Shown here: piece by piece, positions 1-5,529 of the stretch | How positions within the stretch are numbered: position 1 is the stretch's first letter | How the letters are laid out: the number at the start of each line of letters is the position of its first letter | DNA from: a virus | Reading direction: 5' to 3' (one strand) | DNA length: 39,178 bases | IMG/VR virus record: IMGVR_UViG_3300049489_000593 | Location: 1-39,178 of that record | Notes under the pieces: generated by a model | What the model was told of the DNA's origin: nothing | What the model saw: only the letters and a program-made list of their open reading frames with translations | The model's database searches: none | Made by a program: the position numbers and the translations under genes

Positions 1-31
1 TCGGGAACCCGGCGGGGGCGCCTGCAGCGAT

Positions 32-53
32 GGGCAACGTCCTCTGGTTGCCC
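32..53. other. Short inverted repeat near the left edge
   Basis: GGGCAAC at 32-38 pairs perfectly with GTTGCCC at 47-53 around an 8-nt loop. It lies about 20 nt beyond the stop of the leftward gene at 71-286, so it could end or pause that transcript, but no T-tract follows in the leftward direction. If the two window edges are joined, it sits between this gene and terminase. Function not established. Confidence 0.4.
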
Positions 54-70
54 TGGGCTGAGCGCCGCTG

Positions 71-286
71 TTACTTGAAGTCTGCGAGACTCTTGTTCTC
101 GTCTGCGAGATGCGCCTCGGTGTAGCGTAGAGCTGCACTGCGTGTTGCTCTTGCTGTACGTCTGCGAGCAGCGCGCGGTATGCCCTGCTCCTTGAGCACC
201 GCGTCTATCGTTACCTGCGCGCTCTGCTCCTTGGTCCTGCGCGTTGCCCTTACTCCTGTGTGTGTAGCGTGCCGCGTGTTGCTCAT
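71..286 (-). CDS. Small basic protein, function unknown (71 aa)
   Basis: An Arg/Lys/Thr/Ala-rich protein with a positively charged N-terminal half and a helix-prone C-terminal half; I do not recognise it. The ATG at 286 is chosen because the leftward strand shows AAGAGGAA four bases upstream. The same frame is open back to a GTG at 451 and would then add a hydrophobic, signal-peptide-like stretch ending in ASA; that GTG has no ribosome binding site and abuts the tRNA-like element, so I treat the long form as unlikely. It is the last gene of the leftward run at this edge. The protein could bind nucleic acid because it is basic, but nothing more specific is visible. Confidence 0.5.
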   Translation of the reverse strand: MSNTRHATHTGVRATRRTKEQSAQVTIDAVLKEQGIPRAARRRTARATRSAALRYTEAHLADENKSLADFK

Positions 287-296
287 CACATTCCTC

Positions 297-310
297 TTAC
301 TACGTAGTAA
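297..310. promoter_or_regulatory. Perfect 14-bp palindrome (possible operator)
   Basis: TTACTACGTAGTAA is a perfect inverted repeat. It lies 11 bases upstream of the ATG at 286 and overlaps the edge of its ribosome binding site. Its AT-richness stands out from the GC-rich surroundings. It could be a dimeric repressor site controlling the small gene at 71-286, or a short RNA hairpin masking its ribosome binding site. No second copy was noticed in the window. Confidence 0.4.
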
Positions 311-326
311 GCAGCGAGTGCTGCGT

Positions 327-347
327 GGTGTGCGGTGTGCGGTGTGC
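327..347. repeat. Three tandem copies of GGTGTGC
   Basis: Three perfect 7-bp head-to-tail copies of GGTGTGC (327-333, 334-340, 341-347) followed by a partial fourth. They lie in the gap between the tRNA-like element and the gene at 71-286, 17 bp from the palindrome at 297-310. Iterated short repeats beside a palindrome may form a binding region for a regulator, but they could also be simple slippage repeats. Confidence 0.5.
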
Positions 348-452
348 GGTACTTCCTGTGCACGCTGGGCGGGCGCCTGGGCGCTGGCCATGCCGGCGAA
401 CGCTGAGCAGGTGAAGAGCAGCAGCAGCGCCGCTCTGTGGCGGTTATTCACG

Positions 453-531
453 TGGAGTGGTGGGGAGTCGAACCCCAGTCTGATGCGGGTCGCTGTAGCG
501 GTCTACCGCACCATCGATACCGTCCCACCCC
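453..531 (-). tRNA. tRNA-like element, anticodon arm not foldable
   Basis: On the leftward strand a 79-nt segment starts GGGGTGG and ends CCACTCC-A, which pair over 7 bp with one G-T wobble. It carries a canonical T arm (TGGGG, loop TTCGACT, CCCCA) directly before the 3' acceptor strand. The middle 45 nt do not form a normal D arm plus a 5-bp/7-nt anticodon arm in any register I tried; instead they fold as GGTGCGG/CCGCATC with an inner CGC-TACA-GCG. No CCA is encoded. The 5' 29 nt overlap the end of the CDS at 503-688. It may be a decayed phage tRNA, a tRNA mimic, or a chance T-arm lookalike. No anticodon is assigned. Confidence 0.3.
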
Positions 532-688
532 GGCGGTTCTGCTGACCAGGCAGCAAAGCCGCGCCGTGCTGTCTCCAGTGGTGCTCACACCAGTAGAGCG
601 GTCCACTGAGGTGTACCGTCCTGACGTGGGCCCGCGCGCCGCAGCGGTCGCACCGATCGGTGACGTCCAGAGGCGCGGGTCCTGGCAT
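503..688 (-). CDS. Small zinc-ribbon protein, DUF7455-like (61 aa)
   Basis: The N-terminal half reads TDRCDRCGARAHVRTV, then a WCEHH motif: a CxxC followed about 17 residues later by C-x-H-H. This is the pattern of the small DUF7455 zinc-binding proteins common in actinobacteria and their phages (recalled family resemblance, not a search). The ATG at 688 follows GAGGT at a 6-nt spacing. The last 10 codons and the stop coincide with the 5' part of the tRNA-like element. It lies in the leftward run with an HNH endonuclease and a membrane protein. Function unknown. Confidence 0.75.
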   Translation of the reverse strand: MPGPAPLDVTDRCDRCGARAHVRTVHLSGPLYWCEHHWRQHGAALLPGQQNRRGGTVSMVR

Positions 689-696
689 GGTCTACC

Positions 697-978
697 TCAC
701 AGGTACGGTGTGGGGTCCTCTGGGCCCTTGAACTTAGGGCGGAGGCGTGTAGCAGGGTCATCGTCATCGGTGGGCTCTACGGGCACCGTGCGGTCCTGGT
801 GGGCGTATCCTGCGTGCTGCTCGTCGCCATAGGCGCCGGCGAAGAGCAGCGGAATGTTGGGCAGCAGGATGCCCTGCGAGATGAGACGCTGCACAGCACG
901 TCGGGTGACAATCCTGCCAACGCGGTAACCCAGCACGAACGCCACGACCAGCGCGGCGACTGTGACGATGATCTGCAT
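697..978 (-). CDS. Small single-pass membrane protein (93 aa)
   Basis: Residues 2-20 form one hydrophobic helix (IIVTVAALVVAFVLGY) followed by an Arg-rich stop-transfer segment (RVGRIVTRR), so the protein is probably N-out/C-in with a hydrophilic C-terminal tail rich in Asp and Pro. The ATG at 978 overlaps the TGA of the HNH gene (TGATG), which indicates translational coupling. The frame is also open upstream to 1113, but that stretch is antisense-like noise over the HNH gene. No family recognised. Confidence 0.65.
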   Translation of the reverse strand: MQIIVTVAALVVAFVLGYRVGRIVTRRAVQRLISQGILLPNIPLLFAGAYGDEQHAGYAHQDRTVPVEPTDDDDPATRLRPKFKGPEDPTPYL

Positions 979-1304
979 CACGCCCACACTTCCCGTGCAG
1001 TCTTGCGCGAGTGGCACGACTTGCACAACGTCTGAAGGTTGTCCTCCGACCAGCGGGCGCCGCCTTGCGCGACTGGGACCACGTGGTCGACCTCGTTGCC
1101 GAAGCGCCGGCACTCTTGGCAGGTGTACCGGTCACGCTTCAGCACTCGCCGGCGCAACGCGCGCCAGCGCTTTGTTCCGTAGAAGTCGCGACCTATGGTC
1201 CGGTCGCGTGCTTCCTTCGCCCTCTCCTTGCTGTGCCGCTCGCACCGACCGCGCTGCTCCGCGAAGTCCGGGCAACCGGGCTCAACGCACGCTGACTTGG
1301 GCAT
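978..1304 (-). CDS. HNH endonuclease (108 aa)
   Basis: The core reads RDRYTCQECRRFGNEVDHVVPVAQGG and later LCKSCHSRKT, the HNH beta-beta-alpha metal fold: CxxC, the DH pair, a conserved Asn in EDNL, and a second CxxC-H structural zinc pair. The N-terminus has a further Cys/His set (CVEPGC...C..H). In many Gram-positive phages with HK97-type terminases a free HNH protein is encoded beside the terminase genes and is needed for cos cleavage and packaging. Here terminase lies at the opposite edge, which fits if the edges are joined. ATG at 1304 has only a weak ribosome binding site. Confidence 0.88.
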   Translation of the reverse strand: MPKSACVEPGCPDFAEQRGRCERHSKERAKEARDRTIGRDFYGTKRWRALRRRVLKRDRYTCQECRRFGNEVDHVVPVAQGGARWSEDNLQTLCKSCHSRKTAREVWA

Positions 1305-1352
1305 GAGAGATGGGGCGCACAGGTGCGTCCGCTTCGCAGCGCGACGACTTCC

Positions 1353-1619
1353 TTACGCCCCAACTCCCAAGCTCGCCCAGATGTGCGCGTCGTCCTCCAA
1401 GACGGTGCGTGCGACCGCCATGTGCTCCGCGATGGTGCGGACCTGATGGTCGCGAAGGATTGCGCGGGACTCGATGGTCAACTCACGCTCGACGAGGTGG
1501 TCGCGCGGGCAGCGCGTCCTGTAGACGCCGGCAGTGTCGTCAATGACGAGCGAGTCCAAGGGCACCGAAACAGTCGCGGCGCAGAAGACGCAGCGGACGG
1601 TGGCGTTCTTCGCCGGCAT
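1353..1619 (-). CDS. Small protein with Cys motif (88 aa)
   Basis: The first gene of the leftward run at this edge. The N-terminal third has CVFC at residues 10-13 and CPRDH at 37-41, a possible four-ligand zinc site, followed by a helical C-terminal half (DHLVERELTIESRAIL, then a second helix). ATG 1619 is preferred over ATG 1667 because GAGGTG lies 6 nt before it. A 5' leader of about 50-150 nt separates it from likely promoter sequences in the divergent region. No known family recognised. Confidence 0.6.
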   Translation of the reverse strand: MPAKNATVRCVFCAATVSVPLDSLVIDDTAGVYRTRCPRDHLVERELTIESRAILRDHQVRTIAEHMAVARTVLEDDAHIWASLGVGA

Positions 1620-1659
1620 GTCCACACCTCGTCTCTTCGCGCGCGGGCGAGTGGTGCCC

Positions 1660-1716
1660 TCTACCATAGGTCAGTTCTGTAGCGGTCCCGAGTGCCGTTC
1701 TGGACCCTAATGTCCG
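1660..1716 (-). promoter_or_regulatory. Leftward promoter/operator candidates
   Basis: Upstream of the leftward genes the minus strand shows TATGGT (plus 1664-1669), a TANNNT-type -10 box, without a clear -35. At 1704-1712 is ACCCTAATG, and the reverse complement of this 9-mer occurs in front of terminase at 39102-39110, within a CATTA-ggg-TAATG inverted repeat. GGAC/GTCC half-sites flank it here. A shared site before two leftward transcripts suggests a common regulator; this is inference. Confidence 0.3.
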
Positions 1717-1759
1717 ATTTGGGTAGGTTCTAGGCCAGAAATGTAGCCCATTTGGCCTA

Positions 1760-1808
1760 TTGTTTCGAGCGCCCCAGAGGACGATAATCATCATGTAAGC
1801 AACAACGA
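1760..1808 (+). promoter_or_regulatory. Rightward early promoter P1
   Basis: GATAAT at 1783-1788 is a good sigma-70/SigA-type -10, with TTGTTT 17 bp upstream (1760-1765) as a partial -35. The 27-mer at 1782-1808 recurs with only two differences at 2882-2908, again just before a gene start. A CTAGGCCAGA decamer lies about 53 bp upstream of the -10 here and about 56 bp upstream in the second copy. This is the best candidate for the start of the whole rightward arm. Confidence 0.6.
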
Positions 1809-1824
1809 GTGAACGGAGCAGGAC

Positions 1825-1959
1825 ATGAAGAACAACGTCGACCAGCACGGTGTCTGGCACTGCCCGCAGTGCGACCACACCGCGAACGTCGGAGTCAACA
1901 ACCTCCCCAACCTCCTGACTGCAGTCGGACACCTTGCAGTCCACGTGAAGGGTGCATGA
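1825..1959 (+). CDS. Tiny zinc-finger protein (44 aa)
   Basis: A 44-residue protein with CPQC at residues 13-16 and GHLAVHV near the C-terminus, a C-x2-C ... H-x3-H arrangement expected to hold one zinc. The ATG at 1825 follows GGAGCAGGAC. It is the first gene after promoter P1, so it should be expressed earliest, which would suit a host-takeover or DNA/RNA-binding role, but no function is shown. The next gene starts one base after its stop. Confidence 0.65.
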   Translation: MKNNVDQHGVWHCPQCDHTANVGVNNLPNLLTAVGHLAVHVKGA

Positions 1960-1960
1960 G

Positions 1961-2164
1961 ATGACACGCAACGACCAGAACGAGAACCTGACGCAGATCA
2001 CGATCAACGTGCAGTACCTTGCAGACAGTGGGTTTGACCTCGACGAACTGATGAACGCATTGTACGCACAGATCGAAGACGCGCACGGAGTCAAGACCTT
2101 CCGTGCGGAGACGTACACAGAGACTGACATCTGGGGCACCACTAACACGAACGAGGAGAACTAA
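1961..2164 (+). CDS. Small acidic early protein (67 aa)
   Basis: An acidic, Thr/Asn/Asp-rich protein with a predicted strand (QITINVQYL) followed by a helix (DLDELMNALYAQIEDA). The ATG at 1961 is used, with AGGGTG upstream inside the previous gene; a GTG three codons earlier is possible. It belongs to the early cluster with 1825-1959 and 2168-2383. It is the kind of small protein often found in the early region of actinobacterial phages, and I do not recognise a family. Confidence 0.6.
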   Translation: MTRNDQNENLTQITINVQYLADSGFDLDELMNALYAQIEDAHGVKTFRAETYTETDIWGTTNTNEEN

Positions 2165-2167
2165 CCC

Positions 2168-2383
2168 ATGAACATTGTTGGAATGCACGCAGGGTCTGTT
2201 GAGTACGACATCAACGACGCGGCAGTAGACATTGACGAGTTGATCCGCGTTCTTGAAGACGCAAAACAAGACGGTGCGACACGCATCGTTGGGTTCAGTG
2301 GCAACTACAGAGGTGCGCAGTACGTGCGACTCAGCACTGACATTACGTTCCTAGACGACAGTGATGCGTGGGACGCAATGTGA
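2168..2383 (+). CDS. Small acidic early protein (71 aa)
   Basis: Begins at ATG 2168 after GAGGAGA at a good distance. The protein has a short strand, an amphipathic helix (DIDELIRVLEDAKQDGA), then two strands (TRIVGFSGNY, AQYVRLSTDITFL) and an acidic end, so an alpha/beta microdomain is likely. The DIDELIRVLEDA segment resembles DLDELMNALYAQ in the preceding gene, so the two could be diverged relatives. Function unknown. Confidence 0.6.
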   Translation: MNIVGMHAGSVEYDINDAAVDIDELIRVLEDAKQDGATRIVGFSGNYRGAQYVRLSTDITFLDDSDAWDAM

Positions 2384-2391
2384 CTCTCCAC

Positions 2392-2416
2392 CCGCAACGA
2401 CTCTGACTAAGAGTAG
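2392..2416 (+). promoter_or_regulatory. Start-associated 25-bp motif, copy A
   Basis: CCGCAAC, five variable bases, then TGACTAAGAGTAG. One of five copies of CCGCAAC-N5-YGACYAAGRGTAG, each just before the ribosome binding site of a rightward gene. This copy deviates at one position of the GACCAAG part and stands 10 bp farther from its AGGAGGT (2427-2433) than copies C, D and E. Confidence 0.7.
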
Positions 2417-2438
2417 ATGACACCTCAGGAGGTAAGTG

Positions 2439-3836
2439 ATGCCCAGACTCGCGTTGCAATGCCGTGCAACAGTGCGACGTGTACGCGCGACGTCGAGTGT
2501 CTCGTTCGAGGAGTTGTACCTTGACGCCACAAACACCTGTGTGCCCATGACCTTCGAGACTGAGGACGTCGAGTGCATTCTCTACGAAGGGCATCGCGGA
2601 CCGCACCACACAAGTCAAGGCATGACCTTCTCAAACGACGCGCGATCTGACGTCCAATGCTCGTCTACGTTCTACGAGTCGCTGTCTGACTGGGTTCATG
2701 CCTGCGACCTCGCTGAGGGGCACCCTGGGGTCCACAGGTCACGTAGTAGCACTGACGTCTTCCGTTCCTACCAGTGGACCGAATGGGACGCACGGGTGTC
2801 ACCAGACCGTCCCGGGGCGCGGTCCGCTAGGCCAGATGGGCTAACTTCGTCCGAAAGACTAAGCTTTGACCTGCCAGAAACCGATAATGATCCTGTAAGC
2901 AACAACGACCCACGATCAGGAGAGACGATCATGATTCGCTGCACCCGCTGCAACACAAGCAAGTCAGCAGACGAGTTCCGCTGGATGCCGTCGCGTGGTT
3001 CCTACCACTCATGGTGCCGAGAGTGCGAACGCGCGCACCGTCGCTCTGCCCCGCGTCGTTCAACCTCACGTCGTGGACGTGGCCGCGCGTTTGGCATCGA
3101 GATCGAACTGACTGGTCCTGGACGCGACATCATCCTCGGTGCCCTTCGCGGCATCGGCATTGACGCCAACTCCACGGGGTACCGCGCGACGAACGGGTCG
3201 CGCTGGGAACTCAAGTCTGACTGCAGCGTGGGTGGTCACGGTCTCGAACTCGTCTCCCCCAAGTTGTACGGGACTGCGGGCATCGCGGAACTTGAGCGCG
3301 TCCTTGCCGCGATCAACTCCGTCGGTGCAACTGTCAATCGCACCTGCGGCGTCCACGTCCACATCGACTTCCGCAACCGCACAGTGCGTCAGATCAAGGA
3401 CGCCATCCGCCCCATCCTTCGCTCGCAGGACGCGTTCTACCAGATGGTCGCGCCGTCGCGTCGCACCAACCACTACTCCGCCCCCTGGACGCAGCGCTCC
3501 ATTGACCAGTTCGACAACACCAACTCTCTGCAGTACCTCCTCTCGACTGGGCCGCGCGGGTTCGTCAACCTCGGGTCCTACACGCGCCACGGCAGCATCG
3601 AGTTCCGCTCGCACGGTGCCTCGACCAACTTCACGAAGCTTTCCGCATGGGTCGCGCTGCTCTTCGCCGCAGTCGAGTACGGCGAGCGCCACGGCGAATC
3701 CGCGAACCTTGGTGCCACCGCGCAGGACGTCGTTGACACTCTGGGCCTCGCAGTCGAGCACAAGACCGCGCTCCTCCGCTTCGTCCGCGCCGCTGAGGCC
3801 CTCGAGGACGCTGAGTGCGCGACGGTGGGTGCGTGA
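2439..3836 (+). CDS. Long form: GHxGxH zinc-motif protein reading through into the amidoligase (465 aa)
   Basis: ATG 2439 follows a perfect AGGAGGT and start-associated motif copy A. The first ~110 residues hold two units with C...GHRGPH and C...GHPGVH (C46/H52/H56 and C89/H95/H99), a pattern of small zinc-binding actinophage proteins. The frame then has no stop and enters the amidoligase at residue 165. Between lies 2882-2908, a near copy of promoter P1 and its leader, plus a ribosome binding site and ATG at 2931. So either the upstream gene has lost its stop and makes a fusion, or two products are made from one frame. I cannot choose from sequence alone. A 35-codon ORF at 2417-2524 in another frame also has a CxxxxC-DVEC pattern. 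Confidence 0.5.
   Translation: MPRLALQCRATVRRVRATSSVSFEELYLDATNTCVPMTFETEDVECILYEGHRGPHHTSQGMTFSNDARSDVQCSSTFYESLSDWVHACDLAEGHPGVHRSRSSTDVFRSYQWTEWDARVSPDRPGARSARPDGLTSSERLSFDLPETDNDPVSNNDPRSGETIMIRCTRCNTSKSADEFRWMPSRGSYHSWCRECERAHRRSAPRRSTSRRGRGRAFGIEIELTGPGRDIILGALRGIGIDANSTGYRATNGSRWELKSDCSVGGHGLELVSPKLYGTAGIAELERVLAAINSVGATVNRTCGVHVHIDFRNRTVRQIKDAIRPILRSQDAFYQMVAPSRRTNHYSAPWTQRSIDQFDNTNSLQYLLSTGPRGFVNLGSYTRHGSIEFRSHGASTNFTKLSAWVALLFAAVEYGERHGESANLGATAQDVVDTLGLAVEHKTALLRFVRAAEALEDAECATVGA
2827..2908 (+). promoter_or_regulatory. Rightward promoter P2, copy of P1
   Basis: The 27 bp at 2882-2908 match 1782-1808 at 25 positions, including the GATAAT -10 (2883-2888) and the leader TGTAAGCAACAACGA. 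A CTAGGCCAGA decamer (2827-2836) lies upstream as at P1. There is no -35 at 17 bp; a TTGACC at 2866-2871 is only 11 bp from the -10. The duplication of box plus leader upstream of a second gene start argues for a real regulatory unit. Confidence 0.6.
2931..3836 (+). CDS. Amidoligase-family (COOH-NH2 ligase) enzyme with N-terminal zinc ribbon (301 aa)
   Basis: Start ATG 2931 has AGGAGA 7 nt upstream and follows promoter P2. Residues 4-32 form a zinc ribbon (C4, C7, C29, C32). Then come the hallmarks of the Amidoligase_2 family, a glutamine synthetase-like COOH-NH2 ligase fold: FGIEIE (54-59), WELKSD (92-97), GLELVSP (104-110), CGVHVHID (139-146) and IEFRSHG (223-229). Such enzymes use ATP to join a carboxylate to an amine and, in the family survey by Iyer and Aravind, often neighbour class I glutamine-amidotransferase-like enzymes, as here at 4151. 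The substrate (a peptide, cell-wall component or base) is unknown. The zinc ribbon suggests nucleic-acid or protein targeting. Confidence 0.8.
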   Translation: MIRCTRCNTSKSADEFRWMPSRGSYHSWCRECERAHRRSAPRRSTSRRGRGRAFGIEIELTGPGRDIILGALRGIGIDANSTGYRATNGSRWELKSDCSVGGHGLELVSPKLYGTAGIAELERVLAAINSVGATVNRTCGVHVHIDFRNRTVRQIKDAIRPILRSQDAFYQMVAPSRRTNHYSAPWTQRSIDQFDNTNSLQYLLSTGPRGFVNLGSYTRHGSIEFRSHGASTNFTKLSAWVALLFAAVEYGERHGESANLGATAQDVVDTLGLAVEHKTALLRFVRAAEALEDAECATVGA

Positions 3837-3838
3837 CC

Positions 3839-3913
3839 ATGGGGGTCAAGTGGACAGAGACCAAGCAGACCAAGACAGACTGGACCAAGTACGAAGGAGG
3901 TGGAACGTCATGA
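3839..3913 (+). CDS. Possible 24-residue leader peptide
   Basis: ATG 3839 to TGA 3913 encodes a Thr/Lys/Trp-rich 24-mer whose stop overlaps the ATG of the next gene (ATGA). It has no convincing ribosome binding site and its composition follows from three GACCAAG repeats (3859-3865, 3868-3874, 3883-3889), so it may be a chance ORF over a regulatory segment. Confidence 0.25.
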   Translation: MGVKWTETKQTKTDWTKYEGGGTS

Positions 3914-4149
3914 GAGTGATCGCGATCTTCCCTGATGGGGCAATGTACTCAGCGCCCACTCACGTGGCGTTGGAAGACTGCCTGATGGCAGACGTGTGGA
4001 ACCCGTCGGACCCCAAGGCGTTCCGTCGGGAGATGGCCAGGCGTGCAGACGTCTGGTCGGGTTGGTACCTCAACCCAGAGTCGCGCAGCGAAGCGTTCCT
4101 GCGTGGCATGGAGAAGGCGGGCATGCTCCGCCTGGAAGTGGAGAAGTGA
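3910..4149 (+). CDS. Small protein between amidoligase and amidotransferase (79 aa)
   Basis: ATG 3910 follows AAGGAGGT by 8 nt. The protein opens with a strand (RVIAIFPDGAMYS), then helices rich in Arg, Met and Trp (FRREMARRADVWSGWYL) and ends with an acidic tail. It ends two bases before the start of the amidotransferase-like gene, so the three genes are likely one unit. I do not recognise a family; it could be an accessory or substrate-handling subunit of the amidoligase system, which is only inferred from position. Confidence 0.65.
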   Translation: MRVIAIFPDGAMYSAPTHVALEDCLMADVWNPSDPKAFRREMARRADVWSGWYLNPESRSEAFLRGMEKAGMLRLEVEK

Positions 4150-4150
4150 C

Positions 4151-5041
4151 ATGAAGAAAGCCACCATCGCAGTCATGGGAGGCGGCGCGTCAGAGCGTCT
4201 CCGCTGCGCCGGTGTCGACGTCGTGAACCTTGGTTCGACGGACGGCAACGCGTGGAACCGAGTCGCAAAGGCAGACGTCCATGGACTCCTGCTCTTGGGC
4301 GGCGGCGACGTCAACCCACGGACATACGGCGAGACGCCGCATCGCTCCGTGTACGGAATCAACGACAAGAGAGACATCGCTGAGCTTCGCGCCTTGGAGG
4401 AGGCGCGCATCCGCAGCATTCCCGTCATGGGCATCTGCCGCGGCGCGCAGATCATGAACGTCCACGCCGGAGGGACGCTCGACCAGAACATCACGGACAA
4501 CCCAGAAGTGCACAAGAGGCACCGCGGCCACACCGCGCTGGTCCACGCCGTGAAGCGCTCCATCCTGTCTCGCGCCTGGCAGTCAGGCACGCAGTACGCA
4601 GAGCACATTCACCACCAGGCAGTGGGACGTCTCGCCGCGGGTTACCGCGTCATCGCGCGTGCTGAGGACGGCGTCATCGAGGCGTTCGAGGCGTTGCGCG
4701 GGTGGGAGTTGGGCGTCCAGTTCCACCCGGAGATGGACGAGAAGGCGAGCATGCAGCGTGTCTTCGAGGCGTTCGCCAGGGCGGCGGCGGACTACGCCGG
4801 CGTCGCAGAACCCGTGTCGCGTCCGTACGTCGACGAGTGGGTCATGCCCTCAGTCTTCAGAGCGCCCAAGCCCGTCAGTCGTCCTGCGACCGCCGTGCGC
4901 GTCCTGGGAGGCGCCTGGACCTGTGGGCAGCATGGCATCCGCTTCGACAGGCGCGACGACTGGGTCGATCACATGGCGTTCCTGCACGGGCAGGACGTCG
5001 AGGTGCTGGACCTAGAGACCACCACGGCGCGCACCAAGTGA
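4151..5041 (+). CDS. Class I glutamine amidotransferase-like / peptidase C26 enzyme (296 aa)
   Basis: Residues 1-215 are a class I GATase fold: the nucleophile elbow GICRGAQ with C96, the oxyanion-region GGGDVNP (50-56), and the distal GVQFHPE giving H192 and E194. Together Cys-His-Glu match gamma-glutamyl-GABA hydrolase (PuuD)-type peptidase C26 enzymes that cleave or transfer gamma-glutamyl amide bonds. A C-terminal extension carries CGQH ... WVDHMAFLH, a likely C2H2-type zinc knuckle not found in PuuD. Start ATG 4151 sits right behind 3910-4149. With the amidoligase it forms a make-and-break pair for an amide or isopeptide bond. The substrate is not evident. Confidence 0.82.
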   Translation: MKKATIAVMGGGASERLRCAGVDVVNLGSTDGNAWNRVAKADVHGLLLLGGGDVNPRTYGETPHRSVYGINDKRDIAELRALEEARIRSIPVMGICRGAQIMNVHAGGTLDQNITDNPEVHKRHRGHTALVHAVKRSILSRAWQSGTQYAEHIHHQAVGRLAAGYRVIARAEDGVIEAFEALRGWELGVQFHPEMDEKASMQRVFEAFARAAADYAGVAEPVSRPYVDEWVMPSVFRAPKPVSRPATAVRVLGGAWTCGQHGIRFDRRDDWVDHMAFLHGQDVEVLDLETTTARTK

Positions 5042-5044
5042 TCG

Positions 5045-5069
5045 CCGCAACAGAACCGACCAAGGGTAG
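5045..5069 (+). promoter_or_regulatory. Start-associated 25-bp motif, copy B
   Basis: CCGCAAC, AGAAC, then CGACCAAGGGTAG, directly after the amidotransferase stop. It precedes the sigma-like gene at 5092 by 22 bp. The gap holds GAGACCAAC repeated (once as AAGGAGACCAAC, which supplies the ribosome binding site). Confidence 0.75.
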
Positions 5070-5091
5070 AGAGACCAACAAGGAGACCAAC

Positions 5092-5529
5092 ATGCCAACC
5101 TACGACGCCGCGTTCCTCGAGACGCTGGACCCAGAGACCCGCGCCCTCGTGGCGCAGCAGCAGCGGGACGACACCGACCAGGTGGACACTGAGCGGTTTG
5201 CCGGCGAGCGCACCGTCTCGCTGGACGCGCTCAACCTCGACGAGACGGTCGGTGCAGTGCCTGACATCGCAGACGAGGTAGTGGACCGCCTGTCTGGCGA
5301 GTTCGCTACCCCTGCGCCGCAGGCACCCGCAGTCGGCGTCGTGCAGGACGTTCTCGCGTCGCTGCCCGAGCACCTCGCCGAGACGTACCGCCTGGTCTAC
5401 ATGGACCAGAAGACGCTGCGCGAGGCAGGCGACGAGCTTGGCATCGCGTTCACGTCGGTGCGGTCGCGACTGCAGACCATTTACGGACTCGTCGGGAAGG
5501 CGGTGATCGCAGCAGGTGAACTCGACTGA
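5092..5529 (+). CDS. Sigma-70 region 4-like HTH protein (145 aa)
   Basis: The first ~85 residues are acidic and probably disordered. The C-terminal 55 residues read like sigma region 4 or a LuxR/sigma HTH: SLPEHLAETYRLVYMDQKTL, then AGDELGIAFTSVRSRLQTIY, that is helix-turn-helix with an Arg-rich recognition helix. Such phage proteins act as transcription regulators or alternative sigma-like factors. ATG 5092 follows AAGGAGACCAAC. It is not a full sigma factor because no region 2 is visible. It is a candidate to read the repeated start-associated motif, which is inference. Confidence 0.7.
   Translation: MPTYDAAFLETLDPETRALVAQQQRDDTDQVDTERFAGERTVSLDALNLDETVGAVPDIADEVVDRLSGEFATPAPQAPAVGVVQDVLASLPEHLAETYRLVYMDQKTLREAGDELGIAFTSVRSRLQTIYGLVGKAVIAAGELD

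Noticed and set aside
453-531. 3' end of a tmRNA
   Set aside because: The complementary GGGGTGG lies only 79 nt away, so the element is tRNA-sized and there is no tag-reading frame.
1540-2148. 202-codon leftward ORF across the divergent region
   Set aside because: It crosses promoter P1 and three better-supported rightward genes, has no ribosome binding site, and its sequence is low-complexity antisense.
3066-3761. Long antisense ORF opposite the amidoligase
   Set aside because: Shadow of a high-GC gene; the plus strand has clear family motifs.
5092-5529. Complete alternative sigma factor
   Set aside because: Only a region 4-like HTH is visible; the N-terminal part is acidic and lacks region 2 motifs.
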